Source: Mucilaginibacter sp. (GTDB lineage: Bacteria; Bacteroidota; Bacteroidia; Sphingobacteriales; Sphingobacteriaceae). From it: a stretch of 34,507 bases of DNA. Below, piece by piece: positions 1 to 7,049 of this stretch. The position numbers and the translations under genes are program-made. The notes beneath the pieces are model-generated. The model did no database searches and had not been told where the DNA came from. It worked only from the letters and a program-made list of their open reading frames with translations. The stretch lies in NCBI GenBank assembly GCA_028288305.1, contig JAQBOA010000013.1, positions 1 through 34,507 of the forward strand, given 5' to 3'. Each line of letters begins with the position of its first letter. Position 1 is the first letter of the stretch.

Positions 1-312
1 GAAATTGCCAGTGCATTGGCTGCTGAAACTAATTTTATTTTGATTGATGAGACATTTGCCGGTTTAGACCCTATTGCAGTTGAAGAAATACAGGCTATGG
101 TAGCTAAATTAAGACACCGGAACATTGGTATACTTATTACAGACCACAATGTACAGGAAACGCTTTCTATTACTGATCGTGCTTATTTGCTTTTTGAGGG
201 CAAAATATTAGAATCAGGAGAACCTGAAGTGTTGGCTGCCAACGAGATGGTGCGTAAAGTTTATCTTGGTGCAAACTTTGTACTAAAAAGAAAAACCTTT
301 GCTCAGTCTTAA
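1..312 (+). CDS. lptB: LPS export ABC transporter ATP-binding protein (3' part)
   Basis: C-terminal 103 residues of an ABC ATPase that starts before the window; frame 1 is open from base 1. A Walker B segment ([13 protein letters not shown]) is followed by the D-loop and an H-loop histidine (LITDHNV). The continuation '[19 protein letters not shown]' and the tail '[12 protein letters not shown]' are typical of LptB, the cytoplasmic ATPase that drives lipopolysaccharide transport with LptF/LptG. One oddity is that the residue after the catalytic Glu is Thr, where most LptB proteins have Pro (DEP). The Walker A and signature motifs lie outside the window, so the family call rests on this tail. 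The next gene starts 6 bp downstream, so the two are probably co-transcribed. Confidence 0.88.
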   Translation, partial: EIASALAAETNFILIDETFAGLDPIAVEEIQAMVAKLRHRNIGILITDHNVQETLSITDRAYLLFEGKILESGEPEVLAANEMVRKVYLGANFVLKRKTFAQS

Positions 313-318
313 TATTCT

Positions 319-1839
319 ATGACAATTTTTAACTCTGTATTTACATGGTTTATAAAAAAGCGTATCCACCAGATAGAGCTTTTTATGAAATATCCTAATG
401 AAGTACAGGAGGAATGGTTTGAACAGTTGGTATCAGGCGCTGAGAATACGGAGTGGGGAAAAAAATATGGCTATAAGAGTATCACCAGTCTTGACCAGTT
501 TAAAAGGAGAGTACCCATACAAAATTACGAGACACTAAAACCCTACATTGAGCGGATGCTCCTGGGTGAGCAAAATGTATTATGGCCCTCAGAGATACGC
601 TGGTTCGCAAAATCATCGGGTACCACCAGCGACAGGAGTAAATTTATTCCCGTAAGCGAAGAGGCCCTTGAAGAATGTCATTTTAAAGGCGGTAAGGATT
701 TATTGACTATTTACTTCAATAATCAGCCGAATGCTAAAATGTTCACCGGTAAAATTTTAACCCTCGGCGGCAGTTACCAGGTTAGCCAGCTGAGTGCCGA
801 TACTTCCTTTGGTGATCTTTCGGCAGTGCTGATGAAAAACTTGCCCCTGTGGGCCGAACTTCATCGCACACCTCATATGGACATTGCCCTGCTTGAAGAT
901 TTTGAGGAAAAGATTGAGAAAATCGCCTATGCCACAAAAGATGTCAATGTTACCAGCCTTAGCGGTGTGCCTACCTGGAATATTTTATTGTTTAAACGTA
1001 TACTCGAAATAACCGGCAAAAAAAATCTATTAGAAGTATGGCCAAACCTGGAGCTTTATTTTCATGGTGCAGTAAATTTTACACCTTATCGCGATCAGTT
1101 TAAAAAACTAATCCCTAAGGATGATATGTATTACCTGGAAAACTATAATGCGTCTGAAGGTTTTTTTGGAATTCAGGATACAAAAGAACCTGGCGAAATG
1201 CTGCTCATGCTGGATTACGGTATATTTTACGAGTTTTTACCATTAGAACACCTACACGACGAAAATCCCAAAACACTTACACTTGATGAGGTGGTGCTTG
1301 ATAAAAATTATGCACTAATCATCAGCACCAATGCCGGGCTTTGGCGTTATATGATTGGCGATACCATTAAGTTCACATCGCTTTCACCTTTCCGCATACA
1401 GGTTACGGGGCGTACCAAGCATTTTATAAATGCGTTTGGCGAGGAATTAATTATCGATAATGCCGAGCGTGCATTGGATGAAGCTTGCCTGCAAACCGGT
1501 GCTGTTATCCGGGATTATACTGCGGCCCCCGTTTATTTTAATGGTGATGAAGGTGGTGCCCACGAATGGATAATTGAGTTTGAGAAATGTCCGCCGGAAT
1601 TTGAACGTTTTGTTGATATATTGGATGGGACCCTGCGCCGCATAAATTCTGATTACGACGCCAAACGCTTTAAAGATATGGCCCTGCGCCGCCCTGTAAT
1701 TCAAAGTGCACCAAAAGGTACTTTCTTTAACTGGATGAAAGAAAAAGGCAAATTAGGCGGCCAGCATAAAGTACCCCGCCTGGCTAACGACCGGGAATAT
1801 GTAAATAGCATTTTGAAGATGATGGAGTTGGTGGGGTGA
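319..1839 (+). CDS. GH3 auxin-responsive promoter family protein (acyl-adenylating)
   Basis: 506-residue protein of the GH3 family, ATP-dependent enzymes of the adenylate-forming (ANL) superfamily; plant members conjugate amino acids to jasmonate or auxin. Visible motifs are the P-loop-like ATP motif SSGTTSDRSKFIPVS (about residues 99-113), the acyl/AMP motif YNASEGFFG (about 276-284), and the C-terminal hinge segment YMIGDTIKFT...GRTKHFINAFGEELI (about 344-378). Length is close to that of bacterial GH3 proteins and shorter than plant ones. There is no signal peptide, so it is probably cytoplasmic. It lies 6 bp after lptB, suggesting co-transcription and a possible link to the envelope. Substrate and acceptor are unknown. 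The family assignment is strong, the role is not. Confidence 0.9.
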   Translation: MTIFNSVFTWFIKKRIHQIELFMKYPNEVQEEWFEQLVSGAENTEWGKKYGYKSITSLDQFKRRVPIQNYETLKPYIERMLLGEQNVLWPSEIRWFAKSSGTTSDRSKFIPVSEEALEECHFKGGKDLLTIYFNNQPNAKMFTGKILTLGGSYQVSQLSADTSFGDLSAVLMKNLPLWAELHRTPHMDIALLEDFEEKIEKIAYATKDVNVTSLSGVPTWNILLFKRILEITGKKNLLEVWPNLELYFHGAVNFTPYRDQFKKLIPKDDMYYLENYNASEGFFGIQDTKEPGEMLLMLDYGIFYEFLPLEHLHDENPKTLTLDEVVLDKNYALIISTNAGLWRYMIGDTIKFTSLSPFRIQVTGRTKHFINAFGEELIIDNAERALDEACLQTGAVIRDYTAAPVYFNGDEGGAHEWIIEFEKCPPEFERFVDILDGTLRRINSDYDAKRFKDMALRRPVIQSAPKGTFFNWMKEKGKLGGQHKVPRLANDREYVNSILKMMELVG

Positions 1840-1874
1840 TTGTTGGTTGGTAATTAATCTTTAGCAAGCTCCTT

Positions 1875-2726
1875 TTATCCGCACATCTCCCAAATCCTCA
1901 CCGCTTCAACCGCCTCCTTCACATCATGAACCCGCAATATATTGGCGCCCTTTGTCAAAGAAATGGTATTTAAAATAGTAGTACCATTTAACGCTTCTTC
2001 AGCGGTTATACCAAGCGATCCATAGATCATTTTTTTTCTGGATATACCAACAAGTACAGGCAATTGCAGCATATTAAAATCCTGCAGACGGTTCATCAAA
2101 GTATAGCTATGTTCCACTTTTTTCGCAAAACCAAACCCCGGATCAATAATTACATCGTGTACTCCAAGCTGTTTCAATTGATGGTAACGATCAACAAAAT
2201 AATCATATACCTCAGCAAACACATCTTCATAGTGAGTCTGTTGATTCATGTTTTGCGGATTGCCCTTCATGTGCATTAAGATATAGGGCACCTGGAGTCT
2301 TGCAACGGTTGCAAACATTTCAGGATCCAACTGGCCACCCGAAATATCATTAATGATATGTGCCCCGGCTTTTATAGCAGCTTCAGCAACCTGCGAGCGG
2401 AAGGTATCTATAGATAAAACAGAGTTCGGGAAATGGCTTAAAATAGCTTCAACTACAGGCAGCAGGCGATCTGTTTCTTCCTGCAAAGAAATATCTTCAG
2501 CGCCCGGACGTGAGGAGTAAGCGCCTAAATCTAAAAATGTTGCACCTTCATTCAGCATTTTTTCGGCTTGCTGTAACGCTTCGTCAATACCTTGCTTACG
2601 GCTTCCTACATAAAAAGAATCTGGTGTAATGTTAATTATACCCATTACTTTAGGGCTACTTAAATCAATCAGCCTGCCGCCGGCATTTAAGGTTGCCTTT
2701 TTACGAAAAAATGTATCTTTAGCCAT
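1875..2726 (-). CDS. folP: Dihydropteroate synthase
   Basis: Joins dihydropterin pyrophosphate to p-aminobenzoate in folate synthesis (cytoplasm). Motifs in order: pterin-binding GIINITPDSF near the N-terminus, FLDLGAYSSRPGA, INDISGG, LMHMKGNPQNM, the DPGFGFAKK loop with its pterin-contacting lysine, and VGISRKKM near the C-terminus. The reading frame stays open upstream to an ATG at 2786. I place the start at 2726 (MAKDTFFRKK...), because the extra 20 residues are encoded by a hairpin repeat and this Met-Ala-Lys start is the usual one for Bacteroidota FolP. That gives 283 residues, normal for the family. It is convergent with the GH3 gene and divergent from the DoxX-like gene. Confidence 0.95.
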   Translation of the reverse strand: MAKDTFFRKKATLNAGGRLIDLSSPKVMGIINITPDSFYVGSRKQGIDEALQQAEKMLNEGATFLDLGAYSSRPGAEDISLQEETDRLLPVVEAILSHFPNSVLSIDTFRSQVAEAAIKAGAHIINDISGGQLDPEMFATVARLQVPYILMHMKGNPQNMNQQTHYEDVFAEVYDYFVDRYHQLKQLGVHDVIIDPGFGFAKKVEHSYTLMNRLQDFNMLQLPVLVGISRKKMIYGSLGITAEEALNGTTILNTISLTKGANILRVHDVKEAVEAVRIWEMCG

Positions 2727-2740
2727 TCTAAAATGCGAAC

Positions 2741-2802
2741 GTTGTAAAAGTTTTGAAAGGTTAAAATTGGTTAACCTTTTCAACAACTACAACTTTTACA
2801 AC
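2741..2802. repeat. Intergenic inverted repeat between folP and doxX-like gene
   Basis: Left arm starts GTTGTAAAAG (2741) and runs into GGTTAA. Right arm starts TTAACCTTTTCAA (2771) and ends CTTTTACAAC (2802). Arms are imperfect, with extra bases in the right arm. The element fills most of the gap between two divergent genes, so both promoters must lie in or beside it. Its word content (GTTG plus A-runs) resembles the repeats at 6476-6575 and 8503-8554. Confidence 0.7.
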
Positions 2803-2815
2803 CTTTAATAACAAC

Positions 2816-3979
2816 ATGAAAAATAATAAATCAGTAGCGTGGTGGGTTTGGACTGCCAGGATAATAGTAGGATTACTCTTTATTTTTTCGGGATTGATCA
2901 AAGCAAATGATCCGCTTGGCTTTTCGTATAAGCTTGAGGAGTATTTTGAAGTTTTCCATACTACATTTTTAAACGGTTTTGCGTTAAGCATAGCCATTTT
3001 GTTATGCGCGCTCGAAATGATATTGGGTTTTGCACTTTTAATCGGTGCGCGCGCAATATCTGTAGCCTGGGGTTTGTTGTTGCTTATCATTTTCTTTGCC
3101 TTTTTAACCTTTTATTCGGCTTATTTTAAAGTGGTGCAAACCTGTGGGTGCTTTGGTGATGCTATCCCATTAACTCCTTGGCAATCGTTCAGTAAAGATT
3201 TGGTGTTATTGGTGTTAGTATTGGTGTTGTTTTTTAACAGGAAAAAGATACAGCCATTGTTTGCAGCCAAAACTGGGGACAGACTATTAATAATTGCAGC
3301 TGTATTGTCCATAGGATTTGGAGTTTACACCTATAACTTTTTGCCTGTAATTGATTTTTTACCTTATAAAATTGGTGCTAACATTTTAGATGAAATGAAA
3401 ACGCCACCCGGCGCCCAGCCAGACGAATTTGAACTGACCTATCGTCTCAAAAATAAAAAAACTGGCGAAACCAAAATAATGACCAATACCGATTATCTTA
3501 AAAGTAACATATGGAAAGATAGCAATTGGGAGGTTGTCGGAGAACCCGAAAGTCGCCTGGTTAAAAAAGGATTTACGCCAAAGATCAGGGATTTGGCCAT
3601 TCAGGATGCACAGGGTAATGATTATACAAAGGAATTACTATCCAACCCTTTTTATAACATCATCATAGTTGCTTACGATTTGAACAAAACTGATGGCGAA
3701 GCCATTAACCGGCTAAACGCACTTGCATTAAACCTTAGCCAGGGTTATAACACACGTACAGTATTGCTTACTTCTAATTCAGCAAAAGATGCTGAGGCAT
3801 TTAGTAAAGAACATCATTTATTAAGCGAGATTTTTTATGCCGATGAAGTGCCGTTAAAAACGATGGTAAGAGCAAATCCTGGAATATTACTGCTTAAAAA
3901 CGGAACGGTCATTAATAAATGGCATTATCATTCCATTCCGAAATTTGATGTACTGGTAAAGAAATATTTTCAACAATAA
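2816..3979 (+). CDS. DoxX/MauE-like membrane protein with soluble C-terminal domain
   Basis: 387 residues. The N-terminal half is membrane: segments near residues 10-30, 52-78, 83-105, 127-140 and 157-178, with the DoxX-type opening 'GLLFIFSGLIKANDPLGF' and a CGCFGD motif at 110-115. The last 200 residues are soluble, with a thioredoxin-like ending (VLLTSN..., 'PGILLLKNGTVINKW') but no CxxC pair. This is the architecture of the conserved Bacteroidota BT_3928-like DoxX proteins, whose function is not established; a redox or envelope role is plausible. The next gene starts 1 bp after the stop, so the two form an operon. Family confidence is good, function low. Confidence 0.8.
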   Translation: MKNNKSVAWWVWTARIIVGLLFIFSGLIKANDPLGFSYKLEEYFEVFHTTFLNGFALSIAILLCALEMILGFALLIGARAISVAWGLLLLIIFFAFLTFYSAYFKVVQTCGCFGDAIPLTPWQSFSKDLVLLVLVLVLFFNRKKIQPLFAAKTGDRLLIIAAVLSIGFGVYTYNFLPVIDFLPYKIGANILDEMKTPPGAQPDEFELTYRLKNKKTGETKIMTNTDYLKSNIWKDSNWEVVGEPESRLVKKGFTPKIRDLAIQDAQGNDYTKELLSNPFYNIIIVAYDLNKTDGEAINRLNALALNLSQGYNTRTVLLTSNSAKDAEAFSKEHHLLSEIFYADEVPLKTMVRANPGILLLKNGTVINKWHYHSIPKFDVLVKKYFQQ

Positions 3980-3980
3980 A

Positions 3981-5039
3981 ATGATCAACTACCTCATTCG
4001 CAAGCTATTTTATGGCATGGCTGTAATGCTTGGCATTGTGGTGGTGGTGTTTTTTCTGTTCAATATTTTACCGGTCGACCCGGCAAGAATGACACAGGGG
4101 CAGCGTGCAGATGTACAATCATTACAGGCGATACGTAAGGAGTTTGGTTTGGATAAGCCAGTGCCGGTACAGTTTGCCTATTATATCAATGACCTTTCGC
4201 CGATAGGCATACATCTTAATACAAATGAAGAAAAACAACGCTATCATTATATAAAGTTGTTCCCTGTTTCAGCCGACAGGGTAGTTGCATTAAAGTGGCC
4301 TTACCTGCGGCGCTCATACCAAACGCATAAAGAAGTTGCTGCCCTGCTGCTTGAAGTAATACCCAATACGCTGGTATTGGCTACAACTGCAATGATCTTT
4401 GCCATCAGCATCGGTGTATTTTTAGGGGTAGTAAGCGCCGTAAATCAAAACACCTGGATAGATAGGCTGGCAATCAGCTTTTCGACTTTGGGGATATCTG
4501 CACCTTCGTTTTTTGCAGGTATTATTATCGCCTGGGTATTTGGTTTTGAGCTGAATAAATATACGGGTTTAAATATGTCGGGAAGTTTAACTACTTACGA
4601 TCCTTTTAAAGGTGAGGTGATTACCTGGAAAAATTTAATACTGCCGATGGTTACTCTCGGGTTACGACCACTGGCTATAATTGTACAGCTTACCCGTAAT
4701 GCTATGCTGGATGTACTGGGTCAGGATTATATCCGAACAGCAAGAGCTAAAGGATTGAGTAATAATGCCATTATTTACCGCCATGCTTTAAAAAATGCTA
4801 TGAACCCGGTAATCACCGCTATTGCCAACTGGTTTGCTTCGTTACTTGCAGGCTCATTTTTTGTTGAATATGTTTTTGGGTATAACGGACTTGGTAAAAC
4901 TACGGTCGATGCGCTGGAAATGTCAGATTTTCCGGTGGTGATGGGATCAATCCTGTTTATTGCGTTTATTTTTGTGGTGATAAACATTTTGGTAGATATA
5001 ATTTATGTTTGGATTGATCCGAGGGTGAAGCTGGGTTAG
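3981..5039 (+). CDS. ABC transporter permease, DppB/OppB type
   Basis: 352-residue inner-membrane permease of the dipeptide/oligopeptide family. It has an N-terminal membrane helix (residues 8-30), a periplasmic insertion with the usual 'FGLDKPVPVQFAYY' segment, and about five C-terminal helices. The EAA coupling loop is at about 252-278 (RTARAKGLSNNAIIYRHAL) and contacts the ATPase. No second permease, ATPase or binding protein is encoded nearby, so partners must be elsewhere. The start codon is 1 bp after the preceding stop, showing translational or operon coupling with the DoxX-like protein. Substrate cannot be read from the sequence. Confidence 0.9.
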   Translation: MINYLIRKLFYGMAVMLGIVVVVFFLFNILPVDPARMTQGQRADVQSLQAIRKEFGLDKPVPVQFAYYINDLSPIGIHLNTNEEKQRYHYIKLFPVSADRVVALKWPYLRRSYQTHKEVAALLLEVIPNTLVLATTAMIFAISIGVFLGVVSAVNQNTWIDRLAISFSTLGISAPSFFAGIIIAWVFGFELNKYTGLNMSGSLTTYDPFKGEVITWKNLILPMVTLGLRPLAIIVQLTRNAMLDVLGQDYIRTARAKGLSNNAIIYRHALKNAMNPVITAIANWFASLLAGSFFVEYVFGYNGLGKTTVDALEMSDFPVVMGSILFIAFIFVVINILVDIIYVWIDPRVKLG

Positions 5040-5074
5040 TCATTGGGTCATTAGTCATTAAGTCATTGGTCATT
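5039..5074. repeat. Five short GTCATT tandem units after the permease gene
   Basis: GTCATT begins at 5039, 5047, 5054, 5062 and 5069, separated by 1-2 variable bases. The first unit starts in the permease stop codon. This is low-complexity intergenic DNA; no function is visible. Confidence 0.7.
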
Positions 5075-5083
5075 CGGAGCTGT

Positions 5084-5193
5084 TAAATTCCGAAACTCTG
5101 AAGGAGAAATAATAAAAGAGCGTTGTCATGCTAAGTGGTAAAATTAGGAAAACTCAGAAGGAGAAATGACAAAAAGAGCGCTGTCATACTGAG
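5084..5193. repeat. Two diverged ~50-bp direct repeats, 57-bp period
   Basis: The first copy begins AAATTCCGAAACTCTGAAGG (5084) and the second AAATTAGGAAAACTCAGAAG (5141). Both continue through a GGAGAAAT...AAAGAGCG segment to a TGTCAT ending. They form the left half of the gene-free stretch 5040-5362. No open frame of note was seen there. Confidence 0.65.
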
Positions 5194-5312
5194 GCCCTCG
5201 AAGTACGTGCGGGTGGCTGCCGGATCTGCAATGGTGGTATAATCCATAGGCAAGGTGTTAATGCACGGCGGCAAGGCCTTTGCGCACATGGTTCGAGAGC
5301 CTCACCATGACA
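5182..5312. repeat. MITE-like element with ~30-bp imperfect terminal inverted repeats
   Basis: The left end reads TGTCATACTGAGGCCCTCGA (5182). The right end is its near reverse complement: TTCGAGAGCCTCACCATGAC starts at 5292, and the complementarity extends inward to GTGCG/CGCAC. Of the first 21 positions, 18 pair. The ~70-bp centre has no coding potential. It lies 50 bp upstream of aroK, so an effect on its promoter is possible. It is not autonomous: no transposase is encoded. Confidence 0.7.
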
Positions 5313-5362
5313 CCCTTGTTTTAATAACAAACATGTCATAGATAGGATTTTTAAGTATTTAA

Positions 5363-5914
5363 ATGAGTAATAACGAAAATAAGATTTCTGTAAATAGTTC
5401 CCACGATGGCCTGGGTCTGATCTTTTTGGTTGGTTTTATGGGGAGCGGCAAAACTACTCTGGGCCGGAAATTGGCATCACGGTTGGGTTATGAATTTATG
5501 GACCTTGACCATATATTGGAAACACAGGTTGGTATGAGCATAACCGAATATTTTTCTTCTTTTGGTGAAGATGCCTTCAGAAAGCTTGAATCGGAAGTTT
5601 TAAAACAAACAAAATATCCTGAAAATACGGTGATTTCAACAGGCGGTGGATTGCCTTGCTTTTTCGATAATATGCAATGGATGAATACCCATGGTAAAAC
5701 CGTTTACATTAAATTATCACCAAAAACCTTAGCCGACCGGCTTGAGAACGAAAAAGAAAAACGCCCGGTACTTAATGGAGCAAAAGGCAAAGACCTGTTT
5801 GCTTTTATTGAAGGAAAATTAACAGATCGGGATAAGTTTTATAGCCAGGCTACTATAATTGCTGATGGTTTAAGTTTGACTGCGGAAAAGGTAGAGCAAC
5901 TATTGAATAAATGA
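5363..5914 (+). CDS. aroK: Shikimate kinase
   Basis: 183 residues. Phosphorylates shikimate at O3 in chorismate synthesis (cytoplasm). Walker A is GFMGSGKTT (24-32). The shikimate-binding Asp lies in MDLDH (46-50) and the Arg in FRKLE (72-76). The GGG loop is at 94-96 (STGGGLP), and the lid arginine is in KRPVLNG. There is an 18-residue polar extension before the core and no better internal start. A perfect hairpin follows the stop codon. The neighbours are not other shikimate-pathway genes. Confidence 0.95.
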   Translation: MSNNENKISVNSSHDGLGLIFLVGFMGSGKTTLGRKLASRLGYEFMDLDHILETQVGMSITEYFSSFGEDAFRKLESEVLKQTKYPENTVISTGGGLPCFFDNMQWMNTHGKTVYIKLSPKTLADRLENEKEKRPVLNGAKGKDLFAFIEGKLTDRDKFYSQATIIADGLSLTAEKVEQLLNK

Positions 5915-5916
5915 GT

Positions 5917-5955
5917 ATAAGATTTGCGAAGTTTTAAAAACTTCGCAAATCTTAT
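5917..5955. terminator. Perfect 19-bp hairpin between convergent aroK and PRTase genes
   Basis: ATAAGATTTGCGAAGTTTT (5917-5935) is exactly complementary to AAAACTTCGCAAATCTTAT (5937-5955), with one base between. It sits 2 bp after the aroK stop and 8 bp before the stop of the opposing gene. Its A/T-rich flanks fit a bidirectional intrinsic terminator, although the arms are longer than a usual terminator and it could also be a repeat copy. Confidence 0.8.
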
Positions 5956-5963
5956 AAGTCCAA

Positions 5964-6473
5964 TCACCTCAGATAAACCGCATCTTCTTCCCCATCTTCA
6001 TCCAACACAACATCCACATGTTCCTTTAATACGGTTGATAGGGCAAGACCGGCATAGTCGGTAGTCATTGGAAATTTTTTGTGATTGCGGTCTATTAATA
6101 CGGCTGTGCGTAATTTTTTTAGGGGGACATCCAAAAATACGCCGAAACCATAAGCCATCGCTTTACCGCTGTTTAGTACATCGTCGACTAAAATAATCAC
6201 CTTATTGCTGCAATCTTCTACTTCAAAATCAATTTTAGCGTTTAAACTGGTGCTGTGTTTATCAAGTTCGATACCGATTAATTTACTTGTAAAAGGTGCT
6301 ATTTCATCCAGTATAACTTTTAAGCGCTTTGCAATTTTGGCTCCGCTTGGCAAAATGCCAGCAATAAGTATCTCCTCTTCTTCAAAGTTGTCTTCCAGTA
6401 TCTGATAAGCCATACGGTCTATCTTTTGCTGAATCTGCTGCTGGTTTAATATAAGAAGGTGTTTTTCTGTCAT
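5964..6473 (-). CDS. PyrR-like phosphoribosyltransferase
   Basis: 169 residues when started at MTEKHLLILN (6473). The frame extends 12 codons further upstream, but those codons are made of the adjacent hairpin repeat. The PRPP-binding loop is ILVDDVLNSGKAM (about 94-106). The following 'AVLIDRNHKKFPMTTDYAGL' resembles the C-terminal part of PyrR, a uracil phosphoribosyltransferase that in Gram-positives also attenuates pyr mRNA. No pyrimidine genes or attenuator are nearby, so a base-salvage enzyme is the safer reading. It probably lies in one transcript with the gene upstream (6576-6989). Confidence 0.82.
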   Translation of the reverse strand: MTEKHLLILNQQQIQQKIDRMAYQILEDNFEEEEILIAGILPSGAKIAKRLKVILDEIAPFTSKLIGIELDKHSTSLNAKIDFEVEDCSNKVIILVDDVLNSGKAMAYGFGVFLDVPLKKLRTAVLIDRNHKKFPMTTDYAGLALSTVLKEHVDVVLDEDGEEDAVYLR

Positions 6474-6475
6474 GT

Positions 6476-6575
6476 TTGTTGTAAGGTTGGAAAGTTGAAA
6501 TGTTTTCAATAACTCTTAACTCATGTTGTAAATATAACAACTTTACAACATTCAAACTTTTCAACCTTCCAACAA
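6476..6575. repeat. Hairpin repeat filling the gap between two minus-strand genes
   Basis: Left arm 6476-6510 contains GTTGGAAA-GTTGAAAT units. Right arm 6544-6575 ends CAACCTTCCAACAA, immediately before the stop codon of the 6576-6989 gene. The arms pair imperfectly over about 30 bp. In the transcript it would form a hairpin between two co-directional genes and so may act as a partial terminator or mRNA-stability element. Confidence 0.7.
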
Positions 6576-6989
6576 TTATTCCTTTAAATATGGGTAATAA
6601 ATAAAATTAGCTCCTTCCGGTACTACCACAAACACGCACATAAAATCGTGCGGGTTTTTGTACGATTGTAGAAAGCGTTCCTTTAATAATTCCTTGATGA
6701 TGCCTCGTTCTACAAATTCTTCCAGTGTAGAAGCGTGTATACTCCATTCTGTATGCAGTTCATGACGGTCTAATATCAGTTCACCTAATTTTAGCTCATG
6801 CTGGTGGGCTATAAAAATTGGGTAACTTGATAAACCTTCCATCATAATTTCAACAGCAACTTCCCTGATGGATTCGTTAAATAATTTTAAGTCCGGTTCC
6901 AAACTTACCAGCGGACTTTCTTTTTTATTTTCTTCGCTATTTTTCTCTTCGTTTAGCAGTTCTTCCGGTTCCATATTCGTCTGAACCAT
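6576..6989 (-). CDS. Conserved hypothetical protein, acidic N-terminus
   Basis: 137 residues. The first ~30 are Glu/Asn/Lys-rich and probably disordered (MEPEELLNEEKNSEE). The rest looks like a compact alpha/beta domain with 'EVAVEIMMEGLSSYPIFIAHQ', 'GELILDRHELHTEWSIHAS' and 'HDFMCVFVVVPEGANFIYYP'. There is no signal peptide or membrane segment. I recognise it only as the type of protein conserved among Bacteroidota, with no known function. A TAAATTTG -7-like box lies 37 bp upstream (7026-7033), so it may head its own transcript with the PyrR-like gene. Confidence 0.75.
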   Translation of the reverse strand: MVQTNMEPEELLNEEKNSEENKKESPLVSLEPDLKLFNESIREVAVEIMMEGLSSYPIFIAHQHELKLGELILDRHELHTEWSIHASTLEEFVERGIIKELLKERFLQSYKNPHDFMCVFVVVPEGANFIYYPYLKE

Positions 6990-7025
6990 GATTTTTAGGA
7001 TTCATGGATTTCCTTGATTAAAATG

Positions 7026-7033
7026 CAAATTTA
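7026..7033 (-). promoter_or_regulatory. Bacteroidota -7 box upstream of the 137-residue gene
   Basis: On the minus strand this reads TAAATTTG followed by C, an exact match to the Bacteroidota TAnnTTTG -7 element. It lies 36 bp before the start at 6989. No clear TTTG -33 element is seen at the expected distance. Confidence 0.45.
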
Positions 7034-7049
7034 ACTAATCTCTGATAAA

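Noticed and set aside
2727..2786. N-terminal extension of FolP to the ATG at 2786
   Set aside because: The extra 20 codons are repeat sequence; the Met at 2726 matches the usual family start.
5964..6473. Pyrimidine attenuation system around the PyrR-like gene
   Set aside because: No pyr genes or attenuator leader are present; the neighbouring hairpin belongs to a dispersed repeat family.
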